From the NCBI GenBank assembly GCA_020052415.1, contig JAGVPB010000021.1:1-64000 (forward strand): 64,000 nt of DNA, written 5' to 3'. Under the pieces are notes generated by a model. It was not told the origin of the DNA. It worked only from the letters and a program-made list of their open reading frames with translations, and ran no database searches. The stretch is from Bacteroidales bacterium (lineage in GTDB: Bacteria > Bacteroidota > Bacteroidia > Bacteroidales > JAADJA01). The translations under genes were made by a program, and so were the position numbers. Shown here piece by piece: positions 1 through 8,625 of the stretch. Position 1 is the first letter of the stretch, and the number at the start of each line of letters is the position of its first letter.

Positions 1-1226
1 CAACCTAATGTAAATGAAAATAACGAATTTTTTTTGGGGAAGTATTTTATTATGATATATGCAAATTTGTAGGTAAAGAAAATAAAGGATAAAATCAAAA
101 GGCCGAAACACAAGATACCAATAATGCTATAAATATCTATGGTCGTCAACCTGTAAAGATCAAAGGACAATTTAGAATTGATGATCAGACTTGTAAGAAA
201 AAAATATAGAAAAACCAGGAGTAGGAAAATAATTAATGTAAATACCCACGCGAAAAAATATTTTTTGATTGGTTTTGCTTTTTCTAAAAATATTTCAAGG
301 TTCAATCGTTTGCTGATAAAAAATGATATGGCGAGAAGGGTAATGGAATTGACCAATAAATCTCCTAAGGATGGATTAATATAAGAAGCGGCGTAAATAG
401 CGGGGCTGAATAATTGCGATTCATAAAGTGCATGTGGAATTTTAAAATAGAAAATAATAAATCGAAACAAAAGAATATCAAAAAGAAAACCAAAAAATAT
501 TAGAAAATTGTTTTTTATCAGGCGTAATAAATGAATATAAGCGAAGTAAAGTGCAATAATAAAAAACACATAGGCAGTTAAATATAAAAATATGAGTAGA
601 ACTGCATTATACCCAGGAATAGACAACTCATTTGGGATCCCTAGTGAAAATAAGAAGTTACCGTCGCGGTCGTTAATATTGTAATTAGATGGTTTGTTAT
701 TTATTATTAATTTATCCTGAAAATTAAAGTCTTCCTGAAATTCATTTCTCAAATATTGGTTTTCATAAGTGTATTCATTTTTTATTTTAATGAGGCCGGC
801 AATAAAATAATTTGCTGAGGATATCTTCTTTATTACATACCATCCGTTGGAGAGAAAGGCAAAAGTAGTGGAAGTATCACTCTTCAAATAACTGAAAGAA
901 ATGCTGACAGAATTATCTGACCAATAAATTAATACACTATCCCGATAAACAAAAAAGAGACAACCATTTTTTTCAAATTTGTCGTTGATGCCATCATTCT
1001 GAAATAAGTCAGGTACCGCGCCAGAAAGCAATCGGTTCTCTATTTCTTCAAAACTATTTTCAACAAATGATTCCTTATCGGTTAATACAGCCTGTGCCTT
1101 TTCTGTTTCTTTTATCAAATTTCCGGGTAAACTACTTTTAGTAAGAATAAAAGCTGCAACCACAATAAAAAACGATAACAGAAAGAAAATGAGAGCGTTG
1201 CGTTTATAATTCGAAACCTGATTCAT
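1..1226 (-). CDS. Polytopic membrane sensor protein, N-terminal part (probable histidine kinase)
   Basis: An open frame of 408 codons runs without a stop from ATG at 1226 to the window edge, so the C-terminus lies outside. Residues 11-28 form a transmembrane helix, followed by an extracytoplasmic domain of about 175 residues (30-205) and then five or more hydrophobic segments (about 207-234, 241-262, 288-306, 324-347, 364-396). This layout, with the YRDSVLIYWSDNS stretch at 94-106, resembles the sensory half of large Bacteroidota histidine kinases. No kinase domain is visible here, so the kinase assignment is inference; another multi-helix membrane protein is possible. It is the same strand as the methyltransferase upstream (129-bp gap). 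Confidence 0.6.
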   Translation of the reverse strand, partial: MNQVSNYKRNALIFFLLSFFIVVAAFILTKSSLPGNLIKETEKAQAVLTDKESFVENSFEEIENRLLSGAVPDLFQNDGINDKFEKNGCLFFVYRDSVLIYWSDNSVSISFSYLKSDTSTTFAFLSNGWYVIKKISSANYFIAGLIKIKNEYTYENQYLRNEFQEDFNFQDKLIINNKPSNYNINDRDGNFLFSLGIPNELSIPGYNAVLLIFLYLTAYVFFIIALYFAYIHLLRLIKNNFLIFFGFLFDILLFRFIIFYFKIPHALYESQLFSPAIYAASYINPSLGDLLVNSITLLAISFFISKRLNLEIFLEKAKPIKKYFFAWVFTLIIFLLLVFLYFFLTSLIINSKLSFDLYRLTTIDIYSIIGILCFGLLILSFIFFTYKFAYIIIKYFPKKNSLFSFTLG

Positions 1227-1354
1227 AAGTCGTTTATAAATAACACGAATTCAACAAGTTAGCATGAAGCAAAATAAAACGTTCTCCTGAATTATCTCAA
1301 GGAAAAAGGGTTGTAATACTACAACACGCCAATAGACTGTTTAATCGCTTAAAA

Positions 1355-2245
1355 TTAGCTATTATTCAATCTAAAAAGATAAACATGACTCGAAAAATTT
1401 TTAGCGGAAAAAAGGGCTGAGATATCCGAAATTAATCCATAATAAAAACCTTTTAAGAAATTTGATTTACCTGTTTTATTTTTCTCACTTAAGATGCTGA
1501 CATAAAATGAATCAAAAAGCATCGGTTTGGTTTTTACATAACTAAAACCATTCGTATCCAGAAGCTGAATCAATGTAGAAGTATTGAAATGATATAAGTG
1601 TCTGGGAACATCATAAGCAGCCCAGTAATTTTTATAATGTTTAGCATCAAAAGAATCACAGTTAGGTACCGCAATTATTAATATTCCATTGGACTTTAAT
1701 AGATTTTTTATTTGAATTATCCTTTGGTTTAGATCATATACATGTTCAAGCACATGCCAAAGTGTTATTATATCGAAACTTGCCTTTTGAAGCTGATCAA
1801 GCTCAGTTTCATCAAATACTTCAAGAGTATATTTTTCAATTGCTTTTAATCTGGCTTTATTGTTTGGTTCAATACCGGTAACTTCGAATTTCTTTTTTTT
1901 CATATAATTTAAAAATTCACCGGTACCACAGCCTATATCTAATAATTTACCTTTGGAAACGAATAATTTAATGAATTTAGCCTTGCTGTAAAGGGTATAG
2001 AATCTAACTAATTTATAAACTCGATTAATAACTCCTCTTGAATTGTTTGAGTGGGAAAGGTATTCGTCGGATTCATAATATTTTGAAAGCTCTTTTTCGG
2101 ATGGCCTTGGGTTAGTAATCTTAAAATTACAGTATTGACATTCACTGATATTGAATACATCATTTGTCAGAAAATAATCCTTTAGCGACAATATTGTTTT
2201 AAATGAATTCCTTTTGCAGATTGGACAATTATTTAATAGTTCCAT
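1355..2245 (-). CDS. Zinc-ribbon class I SAM-dependent methyltransferase
   Basis: Starts with a CPIC...CQYC zinc-ribbon-like cysteine set, then a Methyltransf_23-type fold with motif I LLDIGCGTGEF (SAM-binding glycine loop) and the post-motif block LWHVLEHV. This architecture is common in methyltransferases of surface polysaccharide or small-molecule clusters; the substrate cannot be told. I chose ATG at 2245 (296 residues). The longer GTG start at 2260 lies inside a parS-like palindrome and would leave only 12 bp after mnmG. Neither start has a clear Shine-Dalgarno sequence. It is probably the last gene of the mnmG operon. Confidence 0.85.
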   Translation of the reverse strand: MELLNNCPICKRNSFKTILSLKDYFLTNDVFNISECQYCNFKITNPRPSEKELSKYYESDEYLSHSNNSRGVINRVYKLVRFYTLYSKAKFIKLFVSKGKLLDIGCGTGEFLNYMKKKKFEVTGIEPNNKARLKAIEKYTLEVFDETELDQLQKASFDIITLWHVLEHVYDLNQRIIQIKNLLKSNGILIIAVPNCDSFDAKHYKNYWAAYDVPRHLYHFNTSTLIQLLDTNGFSYVKTKPMLFDSFYVSILSEKNKTGKSNFLKGFYYGLISDISALFSAKNFSSHVYLFRLNNS

Positions 2246-2252
2246 TTTATTG

Positions 2253-2268
2253 ACTTTCACGTGAAACG
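2253..2268. promoter_or_regulatory. parS-like palindrome (copy 1)
   Basis: The core CTTTCACGTGAAAC differs at one base from the parS core GTTTCACGTGAAAC; the full 16-mer matches the canonical TGTTTCACGTGAAACA at 13 positions. It sits in the short gap between mnmG and the methyltransferase gene. ParB binding is inferred from the match alone. Confidence 0.6.
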
Positions 2269-2272
2269 ACTT

Positions 2273-4147
2273 TTACCTGCCTACAAATACTGCAAGAACT
2301 GAAATATCAGAAGGAGTAATACCTGAAATTCTTGAAGCCTGCCCAATCGTTGATGGTTTAATTTTTGTCAGCTTTTCACGTGCTTCGTATGAAAGTGATT
2401 GCAATTTAAAATAATCAATTTCAGGATTAAGATAAATTTCTTCAAGACGGTCTATTTTTTCAGCGATTTCCTGTTCCTTTTCAATATATCCTCCATATTT
2501 GATTAGAATCTCGGCTTCTTCCATGCATTCATTGATCACATCAATATCCATATTTGCAATAAAATTGAAAAGTTTGTCATAGCTTTTCATTAAGTCTTGA
2601 AGTGTAACCTGTGGACGAAGGAGTAGTGTTGCCAGTTTAACTTTATGAGTAATCGGGGGCGTGTTTTTATTAATCAGGGCACTCTCAATAATTTCCGGTG
2701 ATATGCTCTCAGTGTTTAGGAATGCAATAAGTTCCGAAATAATTCTCTGTTTTTTATTTACTATTTGAAATCTTTGGTCAGTAACCAAACCTATTTCGAA
2801 GGCTTTAGGTGTAAGACGAATATCTGCATTATTATGACGAAGTAAAATTCTGTATTCAGCTCTGGAGGTAAACATTCTATAAGGCTCATCAACACCTTTG
2901 GTAATTAAATCATCTATTAAAACTCCGATATATGCTTCCGATCTTTTTAGAATAAATTCTGATTGTCTGTTTATTTTTAGGTGGGCATTGATTCCCGCAA
3001 TCAATCCCTGGCAGGCCGCTTCTTCATAACCCGTTGTGCCGTTAATTTGACCTGCAAAAAATAAATTCGCTATTAGCTTTGTTTCAAGAGAGTGTTTTAA
3101 TTGAATTGGAGGGAAATAATCATATTCAATCGCATAACCTGGTCTGAATATTTTAGCATTTTCAAATCCCACAATGCTTTTTAATGCCTTATATTGAACG
3201 TGATCGGGTAATGATGATGAAAATCCATTCAGATAATATTCAATCGTATTCCAACCCTCGGGCTCCACAAAAAGCTGATGGCTTGTCTTATGTGAAAACC
3301 GATTGATTTTGTCCTCTATTGAAGGACAATAGCGTGGGCCTACTCCTTCAATTCTGCCATTAAACATCGGAGATTCACTAAATCCGGTCTTTAGGATATC
3401 ATGAACTTTAGTTGAAGTATAAGCAAGATAACAACTCCGCTGCTGAGTTAATGCTGCAGTATTTGTAAAACTAAATTTACCGGGAACTTCATCACCGGGC
3501 TGTTCCTCAAGTTTTGAAAAATCTATAGTACGGCCATCAAGTCTTACAGGGGTTCCGGTCTTCATCCGGTTTGAAGTAAAACCTAAAGCGTTCAGATTTT
3601 CAGTTATTCCTGTGGAAGATTTCTCGCCAATTCTTCCACCTCCGAATTGTTTTATACCGATGTGTATTTTCCCGTTTAAAAAAGTGCCGTTTGTCAGTAT
3701 TACAGCCTGGGATTTTATTTCGTGTCCCATTGAAGTCCTCACACCAGTAACACGACCTGATTCAACGGTAAGACCTATAACCATATCCTGCCAAAAATCA
3801 AGATTATGAATTTGTTCAAGAACATTTCTCCATTCTTTTGAGAAAAGCATACGATCATTTTGAGACCGGGGGCTCCACATTGCTGGACCTTTTGATTTAT
3901 TCAGCATTCTGAATTGGATCATGGATTTATCAGTCACAATGCCGGAATATCCTCCGATTGCATCAATTTCTCGAATTATCTGACCTTTTGCAATTCCACC
4001 CATTGCTGGGTTACACGACATCTGAGCAATATTTGTCAAATTCATTGTAATGAGCAATACTGAAGATCCAAGGTTTGCAGCAGCAGCAGCAGCTTCACTT
4101 CCGGCATGACCGGCACCTACAACAATTATGTCGTACTCTTTAATCAT
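2273..4147 (-). CDS. mnmG: tRNA uridine-5-carboxymethylaminomethyl(34) synthesis enzyme MnmG
   Basis: A 624-residue FAD-dependent enzyme that, with MnmE, builds the cmnm5 modification on wobble U34 of certain tRNAs. The N-terminus carries the dinucleotide-binding motif GAGHAGSEAA (residues 11-20). The MnmG signatures MSCNPAMGGIAKG and GTTGYEEAACQG are present, as is the C-terminal helical region with the SYEAREKL segment. Length matches the family. It lies 30 bp after ybeY on the same strand and is bracketed by two parS-like palindromes. In many bacteria gidA/mnmG lies near the replication origin, which fits those sites. mnmE is not in this window. Confidence 0.98.
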   Translation of the reverse strand: MIKEYDIIVVGAGHAGSEAAAAAANLGSSVLLITMNLTNIAQMSCNPAMGGIAKGQIIREIDAIGGYSGIVTDKSMIQFRMLNKSKGPAMWSPRSQNDRMLFSKEWRNVLEQIHNLDFWQDMVIGLTVESGRVTGVRTSMGHEIKSQAVILTNGTFLNGKIHIGIKQFGGGRIGEKSSTGITENLNALGFTSNRMKTGTPVRLDGRTIDFSKLEEQPGDEVPGKFSFTNTAALTQQRSCYLAYTSTKVHDILKTGFSESPMFNGRIEGVGPRYCPSIEDKINRFSHKTSHQLFVEPEGWNTIEYYLNGFSSSLPDHVQYKALKSIVGFENAKIFRPGYAIEYDYFPPIQLKHSLETKLIANLFFAGQINGTTGYEEAACQGLIAGINAHLKINRQSEFILKRSEAYIGVLIDDLITKGVDEPYRMFTSRAEYRILLRHNNADIRLTPKAFEIGLVTDQRFQIVNKKQRIISELIAFLNTESISPEIIESALINKNTPPITHKVKLATLLLRPQVTLQDLMKSYDKLFNFIANMDIDVINECMEEAEILIKYGGYIEKEQEIAEKIDRLEEIYLNPEIDYFKLQSLSYEAREKLTKIKPSTIGQASRISGITPSDISVLAVFVGR

Positions 4148-4155
4148 GAAAAATG

Positions 4156-4171
4156 CGTTTCACGTGAAACC
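4156..4171. promoter_or_regulatory. parS-like palindrome (copy 2)
   Basis: Contains a perfect 14-bp parS core, GTTTCACGTGAAAC (4157-4170); only the two outermost bases of the 16-bp consensus differ. It lies in the 30-bp gap between ybeY and mnmG, about 1.9 kb from copy 1. It is the better of the two sites. Confidence 0.7.
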
Positions 4172-4177
4172 TAAGTA

Positions 4178-4621
4178 TCAATTGTGGATAAAATTGGGAA
4201 GCAAAGATAAATAATAATCCTCTTTTTTTCGCATTGTTTCAATCTCACTTCTCTTTTTATCATTGTAACCAAACAAATGCAATAGGCCATGTATCATGAC
4301 CCGATGGATTTCTTCGAGAAATGGTGTATTGAAATTTTTGGAATTATCGCGAACCCTTTCTACACTGATAAAAACATCGCTGATTATATGGCTACTATTT
4401 TCAGCGTTATTAAAAGTTATTATATCAGTATAACTGTTGTGATGGAGGTATTTTATATTGAGGTCCAGGAGAAAAGCATCACTGCAAAAAACGTAATTTA
4501 AACTTATTAATTCTTTCTTTTCTTGCCTCAAAACTTCAGAAATCCACTTCCTGACTTTAATTTTATTTGGTAAAACAAATTTAATGTCTTCAGAAAAGAA
4601 GTGGATTTCTTTACTATTCAC
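4178..4621 (-). CDS. ybeY: Endoribonuclease YbeY (rRNA maturation factor)
   Basis: A 147-residue UPF0054 protein acting in 16S rRNA maturation and ribosome quality control. The metal-binding motif is HGLLHLFGYND at 111-121. H111 and H115 match the family, but the third ligand of the usual HGxLHLxGYDH is Asp (D121) instead of His. The middle block YTDIITFN (residues 64-71) is also typical. It lies 19 bp after the anti-sigma-type ATPase gene and 30 bp before mnmG on the same strand, so it is probably co-transcribed. Confidence 0.93.
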   Translation of the reverse strand: MNSKEIHFFSEDIKFVLPNKIKVRKWISEVLRQEKKELISLNYVFCSDAFLLDLNIKYLHHNSYTDIITFNNAENSSHIISDVFISVERVRDNSKNFNTPFLEEIHRVMIHGLLHLFGYNDKKRSEIETMRKKEDYYLSLLPNFIHN

Positions 4622-4640
4622 AATGACAGAAAGGTCAGTA

Positions 4641-5126
4641 CTATTTTACAGTGTTTTTTTCAGAATTGGAATAATCCTTTAATTTCTTCATTCTGTCAAC
4701 AGCCGTTTCAAAATTGATACTTGAAATTTTAAATCCAATTTCAAGCTCATTGCCAGAACCTAAAAATTTAACATCGTCGGCTAAAGTTTTAATCAGAAAA
4801 ATTCCCCGGCCCGGAAATACTTTTTCTGTACCATCATCTTTTAAATCCGGAATACCATGGTAATTGAATCCTGTTCCCTCATCCGCAATATTAAACGAAA
4901 GCCCGGTGGGTGATTTTTCGTAACTTACGGTAATAAATTTTTCAGGATTGTTTTTGTTCCCATGTTCTAAGGCATTACTAAATGCTTCCGTCAAAGCAAC
5001 TGTAATACAACCCAGATAATTATGATTCAGGTTGTTAAAGTCACAGACGTCTTCGATTAGTTTTTCAATCTGGTGAATGCTTTCAGGCACTGATTTTAGC
5101 CTGAGCGTTTGTTGTTCCTGTTTCAT
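4641..5126 (-). CDS. Anti-sigma factor-like ATP-binding protein (RsbW/SpoIIAB type HATPase)
   Basis: A 161-residue stand-alone GHKL ATPase domain. The N box is TEAFSNALEHGN, the G1 box DEGTGFN, and the G2-like segment PGRGIFLIKTLADDV. Proteins of this type are serine kinases of anti-sigma-antagonist partners or bind sigma factors directly. No antagonist, PP2C phosphatase or sigma factor gene is next to it. Its start codon overlaps the stop of the DUF4175 gene by 4 bp (ATGA), implying translational coupling. Confidence 0.88.
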   Translation of the reverse strand: MKQEQQTLRLKSVPESIHQIEKLIEDVCDFNNLNHNYLGCITVALTEAFSNALEHGNKNNPEKFITVSYEKSPTGLSFNIADEGTGFNYHGIPDLKDDGTEKVFPGRGIFLIKTLADDVKFLGSGNELEIGFKISSINFETAVDRMKKLKDYSNSEKNTVK

Positions 5127-8100
5127 TTTTCTAATAATTCATCAAAGTTAATAAAATATTGGTTCACTTTACTTTTGTAAAATGGCGTCATCGTTGGTAG
5201 CATCGTCTTTAACAGCTCAATTTCATTTGATTCACGCTCCTTATACTCCAATATTTCACCAGGGTTACGATTTATTTTATTTTTTGCTTCAGTTGATTCT
5301 CTTTTTTCCTCTTTTTCTCTTTCCAATTCCGCTTTTTCAGAATTCAGTAACCTTGTCAAAATTTCCTGTTGTCGCAATAATGTTTCCTGTGTCACTTTTT
5401 TATTAACAAGATCAATCTCGGTTTTTTCCATATCACTCATAATTTTCTTCAGCTCTTTACTTGAACCCATATTTCCTTCTTTTTCGAGCTGATCGGCATA
5501 TTGTTGCATTTGATTCCTTATTGCTTCCTGTTCTGCTGCCATTCTTGCAAGTTGTTCGCTTCCTGATTGACCGGAATTTCCTTTTTTCCCATTTTGCTTT
5601 TTCCCATCCTCCTTGTTGCCATTATTCATTTTACCCAGTTGTTTATTAAGTTGCTCCTGTAATTGCCGCATAGATTTCATGGATGCTTTACCTGCTCCGG
5701 GTTTTGGCTGACCATTTTTACAGGAACTGTTTGAAGAGCTTTGTTGCATCATACTTTGCATCATTTGATCCAGGGCTTCTGACAACATTAAAGCAAGGTT
5801 ATTTAATGAGGTCATTACAAATTGTTGTTTCTCCGCAGCCTGTTTTAATCTGCGATTATTAAGGTAATCGGTCGCTTTATCAATGTTTTGATGAATTGAA
5901 GTAAACTCTTTTGAAATAAATGGCTCGATCATGATTTGCCGTTTACTTAATGCAAATAAAGAGTCTTCCACGCTTTTTAAATCATCTTTTATATTCTTCT
6001 GTTCCCTGATCATCGCTGTGAAATTAGGATCATTTGGATTGATCTGATTCGTTTTATCTATTAAACTTTCCTGGTCAAAAGAAAGCTGTATCAGGTTTTC
6101 AAGAATATCGCGCAAAGCATCCATGTCCTCACTCATTCCTTCTCCGATCATCTCCTGCTGCATGCTGGTCAAAGCTTCCGACATTTTCTGCATTTTCTGA
6201 GCAGCATTTTTTTGTGATTCCTCAGCTTTATTTCTCTGATTTTTTTCCAGGGAATTTTGACTATCGTTTAGCTCCTGCTCAATTTCTTCCTGCTTTTCCT
6301 CCATTTTTTCAAACTTATTGGGCTCCTCAAGCTCTTTATTCAATTCATCAAGTTTATCCAGGTCTTTTTTTATATTTTGAAATTCATCGTTGATTTGTTT
6401 CTGTTCTGAATTTAAATCGTCTTTTTCATTATTTTTATCAGATGTCTTTTCACTTAATTGTTCTTGTTTTTCTGATAATTTATTCAAATTCTCAATCGTT
6501 TCTTCAAGCTTAGATTCAAATTCCAATTGCTTGAAAATTTCAAGATTACGGTCAAGCATTTTTTCCATATCCTTGTTGGATAATTTCATTTTTTCAAGCA
6601 TTTCATTGACTTTTTCCTTGTCAACCTGCTCGAGTAGCTTCTTCATATCCTCCATTAGCTTATTAAATTCTTCATTGTCCGCAAGCTTATTGAATAGTTC
6701 CTCCAGTTGTTTTTGCTTCTCGGCAATACTCTGGTCTATCTCTTTAAATTCCTGTTCCTGCCTTGCTTTCTCCTCGTTTTCAGTTTTAATTGATTCGATT
6801 TTTTCATAAATCTCGTTGTGTCTTTGGATCATTGATTGTATTTGCTGCTTATCTTCCCAGTTAAGTTCTTTCTTATCTATCATTTTTTTATTGAGTTCCT
6901 CAATATCTTTTTGAATTTGTTTGGCCTCATTAATTGCTTCCTCCATTTGTTCTTTAATGGATTTATTACTTTCTTCCGTTTGTTTGTTTATTTCATCAAT
7001 GCTTGGAAGCCGATACTCCAGCAATTGCGACTTTGACGATTTACTTCCATTGATAGCGTCATTATCCCATATTTCAAAATAATATTCAATGGCATTTCCG
7101 GCAGTTATATTCAGGTTTGCAATATCGAAATTATAGAAAAACTGTTGAGGTGTTTTTCCTCCATTTAATTGAATAGTGCTAACCTGTAAGGGCATTTCCG
7201 GTACACGCTCATCTTTAATTCTGTAATTAAAAATAAGTTTATTAAACCCATAGTCATCTTTAATTAATCCTTTAAAAAAAAGCTGTTTAAGAAATGCAGA
7301 ATCTCTGTATTCTTCAACAGAGATAGATGGAAAGAGATCAGGGATTACCTGGATTGAGTAACTAAGCGAATCGTGATTCTTTATAAATGCATTCGATGAT
7401 GTGATCAAATAATTCTGACTATCATAAAAAGCTTCTTTAAATTTAAATGAATTGGAAGAACCGTGTTCAAGATTAATTGTTTTTTCCCTAAAGCTAAGGG
7501 TTAAATTATCTGTGTTTTTAGTAAAGAAATTCCAGTCAATCACTGTTCCGAGCAGAACGACAAGATCCCCGGTATTTCTGAGTGTTTCATCTTTCTTGCC
7601 TGTATATTGTGGATAATCAAGTGAAACATCAAAATCAATAACACCGGGTTTTGGCAGTACAGTTATCAGAATTTCATCGGACTTGAAATTTTCAGCCGAC
7701 AACCTGAATCTTAATGATTTTTGAATATTTAAAAATGAATAGGTGAATTTAACCGGGTTTTCCCTGGTCATACTTATTTTGTTATTCCCTGTTTCAAGAA
7801 AGAAGTGTTCAGGAATTTCTTCTCCCTCTGCTTTAATCTGAAGTATAAAATTCTCATATTGAATGGCTTCCAGCTTATCGTTAAGAATTGTAATTGTAAA
7901 GGGTGTTTCTTTCTCAAACGCAGTATTATAATTGACCAGCCTTTTGGTCGGCCCGGTAATAATGGTGGGTGATGCGAAAAGCATTATTATCAATATCAGT
8001 AATGGAGGAATCGCATATTTTAAATATTTATTATTTTTTTTAAAGTCAATTGCAATACCGAACGGAACAGGTTTCAATTTAAGTATCCTTTGTTCAATAC

Positions 8101-8536
8101 TCGCTTTGATTAGTTCAATATTTTTCGTTTCGGTATCGCTAATTCCTTTAAGCTGTAAGGTATTTAAAAGTTTATCGTTAACCTCCGGAAAATGATTTCC
8201 AATAATATCAGCTGCTTGTTCATTCGTTATTATTTCTCCTATCCTGAATATTTTCAGTACGGGAATTATTATATTTACGACGAATACAATTCCGTTTAAA
8301 ACAAGATATAAATAAAAAATTATTGTTCTGACAAGGCTATCGAAATGACCATAAAACTCAAACAGGTTGACAAGAATGAAAAACACTATAAAAATGCTTA
8401 GAAAGTATATTCCTCCCCTGATGAGTTGGTTTTTATAATACTTTCGGATGAATAAATCCAGTTTGTCAAGCAGTATTTTGTAATGTTCTATCAAAGTGTT
8501 TTTATTTGTTTTTATGTATTTCGATGATCTTTTCAA
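5123..8536 (-). CDS. DUF4175 family membrane and coiled-coil protein
   Basis: A 1137-residue protein typical of Bacteroidota. Two transmembrane helices near residues 38-60 and 70-95 and a third near 175-190 anchor it in the inner membrane. A beta-rich region follows to about residue 520, then a long charged E/K/Q coiled coil with many EEL, NKK and EKQ repeats to about 760. A Met/Gln/Ser/Gly-rich linker near 930-1000 contains MMQSMMQQSSSNSS. No catalytic motif is seen and its biochemical role is unknown. It heads the minus-strand operon with the anti-sigma-type ATPase, ybeY and mnmG. Confidence 0.88.
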   Translation of the reverse strand: MKRSSKYIKTNKNTLIEHYKILLDKLDLFIRKYYKNQLIRGGIYFLSIFIVFFILVNLFEFYGHFDSLVRTIIFYLYLVLNGIVFVVNIIIPVLKIFRIGEIITNEQAADIIGNHFPEVNDKLLNTLQLKGISDTETKNIELIKASIEQRILKLKPVPFGIAIDFKKNNKYLKYAIPPLLILIIMLFASPTIITGPTKRLVNYNTAFEKETPFTITILNDKLEAIQYENFILQIKAEGEEIPEHFFLETGNNKISMTRENPVKFTYSFLNIQKSLRFRLSAENFKSDEILITVLPKPGVIDFDVSLDYPQYTGKKDETLRNTGDLVVLLGTVIDWNFFTKNTDNLTLSFREKTINLEHGSSNSFKFKEAFYDSQNYLITSSNAFIKNHDSLSYSIQVIPDLFPSISVEEYRDSAFLKQLFFKGLIKDDYGFNKLIFNYRIKDERVPEMPLQVSTIQLNGGKTPQQFFYNFDIANLNITAGNAIEYYFEIWDNDAINGSKSSKSQLLEYRLPSIDEINKQTEESNKSIKEQMEEAINEAKQIQKDIEELNKKMIDKKELNWEDKQQIQSMIQRHNEIYEKIESIKTENEEKARQEQEFKEIDQSIAEKQKQLEELFNKLADNEEFNKLMEDMKKLLEQVDKEKVNEMLEKMKLSNKDMEKMLDRNLEIFKQLEFESKLEETIENLNKLSEKQEQLSEKTSDKNNEKDDLNSEQKQINDEFQNIKKDLDKLDELNKELEEPNKFEKMEEKQEEIEQELNDSQNSLEKNQRNKAEESQKNAAQKMQKMSEALTSMQQEMIGEGMSEDMDALRDILENLIQLSFDQESLIDKTNQINPNDPNFTAMIREQKNIKDDLKSVEDSLFALSKRQIMIEPFISKEFTSIHQNIDKATDYLNNRRLKQAAEKQQFVMTSLNNLALMLSEALDQMMQSMMQQSSSNSSCKNGQPKPGAGKASMKSMRQLQEQLNKQLGKMNNGNKEDGKKQNGKKGNSGQSGSEQLARMAAEQEAIRNQMQQYADQLEKEGNMGSSKELKKIMSDMEKTEIDLVNKKVTQETLLRQQEILTRLLNSEKAELEREKEEKRESTEAKNKINRNPGEILEYKERESNEIELLKTMLPTMTPFYKSKVNQYFINFDELLEK

Positions 8537-8563
8537 AACGTAACAAAAGATACCTTATTTTGT

Positions 8564-8605
8564 TATCTTTGGCAAATATAGAAATTGATTTGATAATTCT
8601 GCAAA
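8564..8605. promoter_or_regulatory. Divergent, interleaved Bacteroidota promoters
   Basis: On the plus strand a -7 element TATCTTTG lies at 8564-8571, upstream of the first M1 peptidase. On the minus strand a -7 element TATATTTG (8580-8573) follows a TTTG -33 element (8605-8602) with 21-bp spacing, directed toward the DUF4175 operon. The two -7 boxes are one base apart, so initiation in the two directions may compete. No clear plus-strand -33 element is seen. Confidence 0.5.
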
Positions 8606-8625
8606 TTATTGAATTTTAAGCTTGT

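Noticed and set aside
178-384. 68-codon plus-strand frame
   Set aside because: It is antisense to the much longer minus-strand membrane protein that is open over 1-1226, and has no recognisable domain.
1310-1325. Hairpin GTTGTA/TACAAC as a terminator of the methyltransferase gene
   Set aside because: The stem is only six AT-rich pairs and no T-tract follows on the minus strand.
6390-6809. 139-codon plus-strand Ser/Phe-rich frame
   Set aside because: It is the reverse complement of the Glu/Lys/Gln coiled coil of the DUF4175 protein; such repeats leave open antisense frames by composition.
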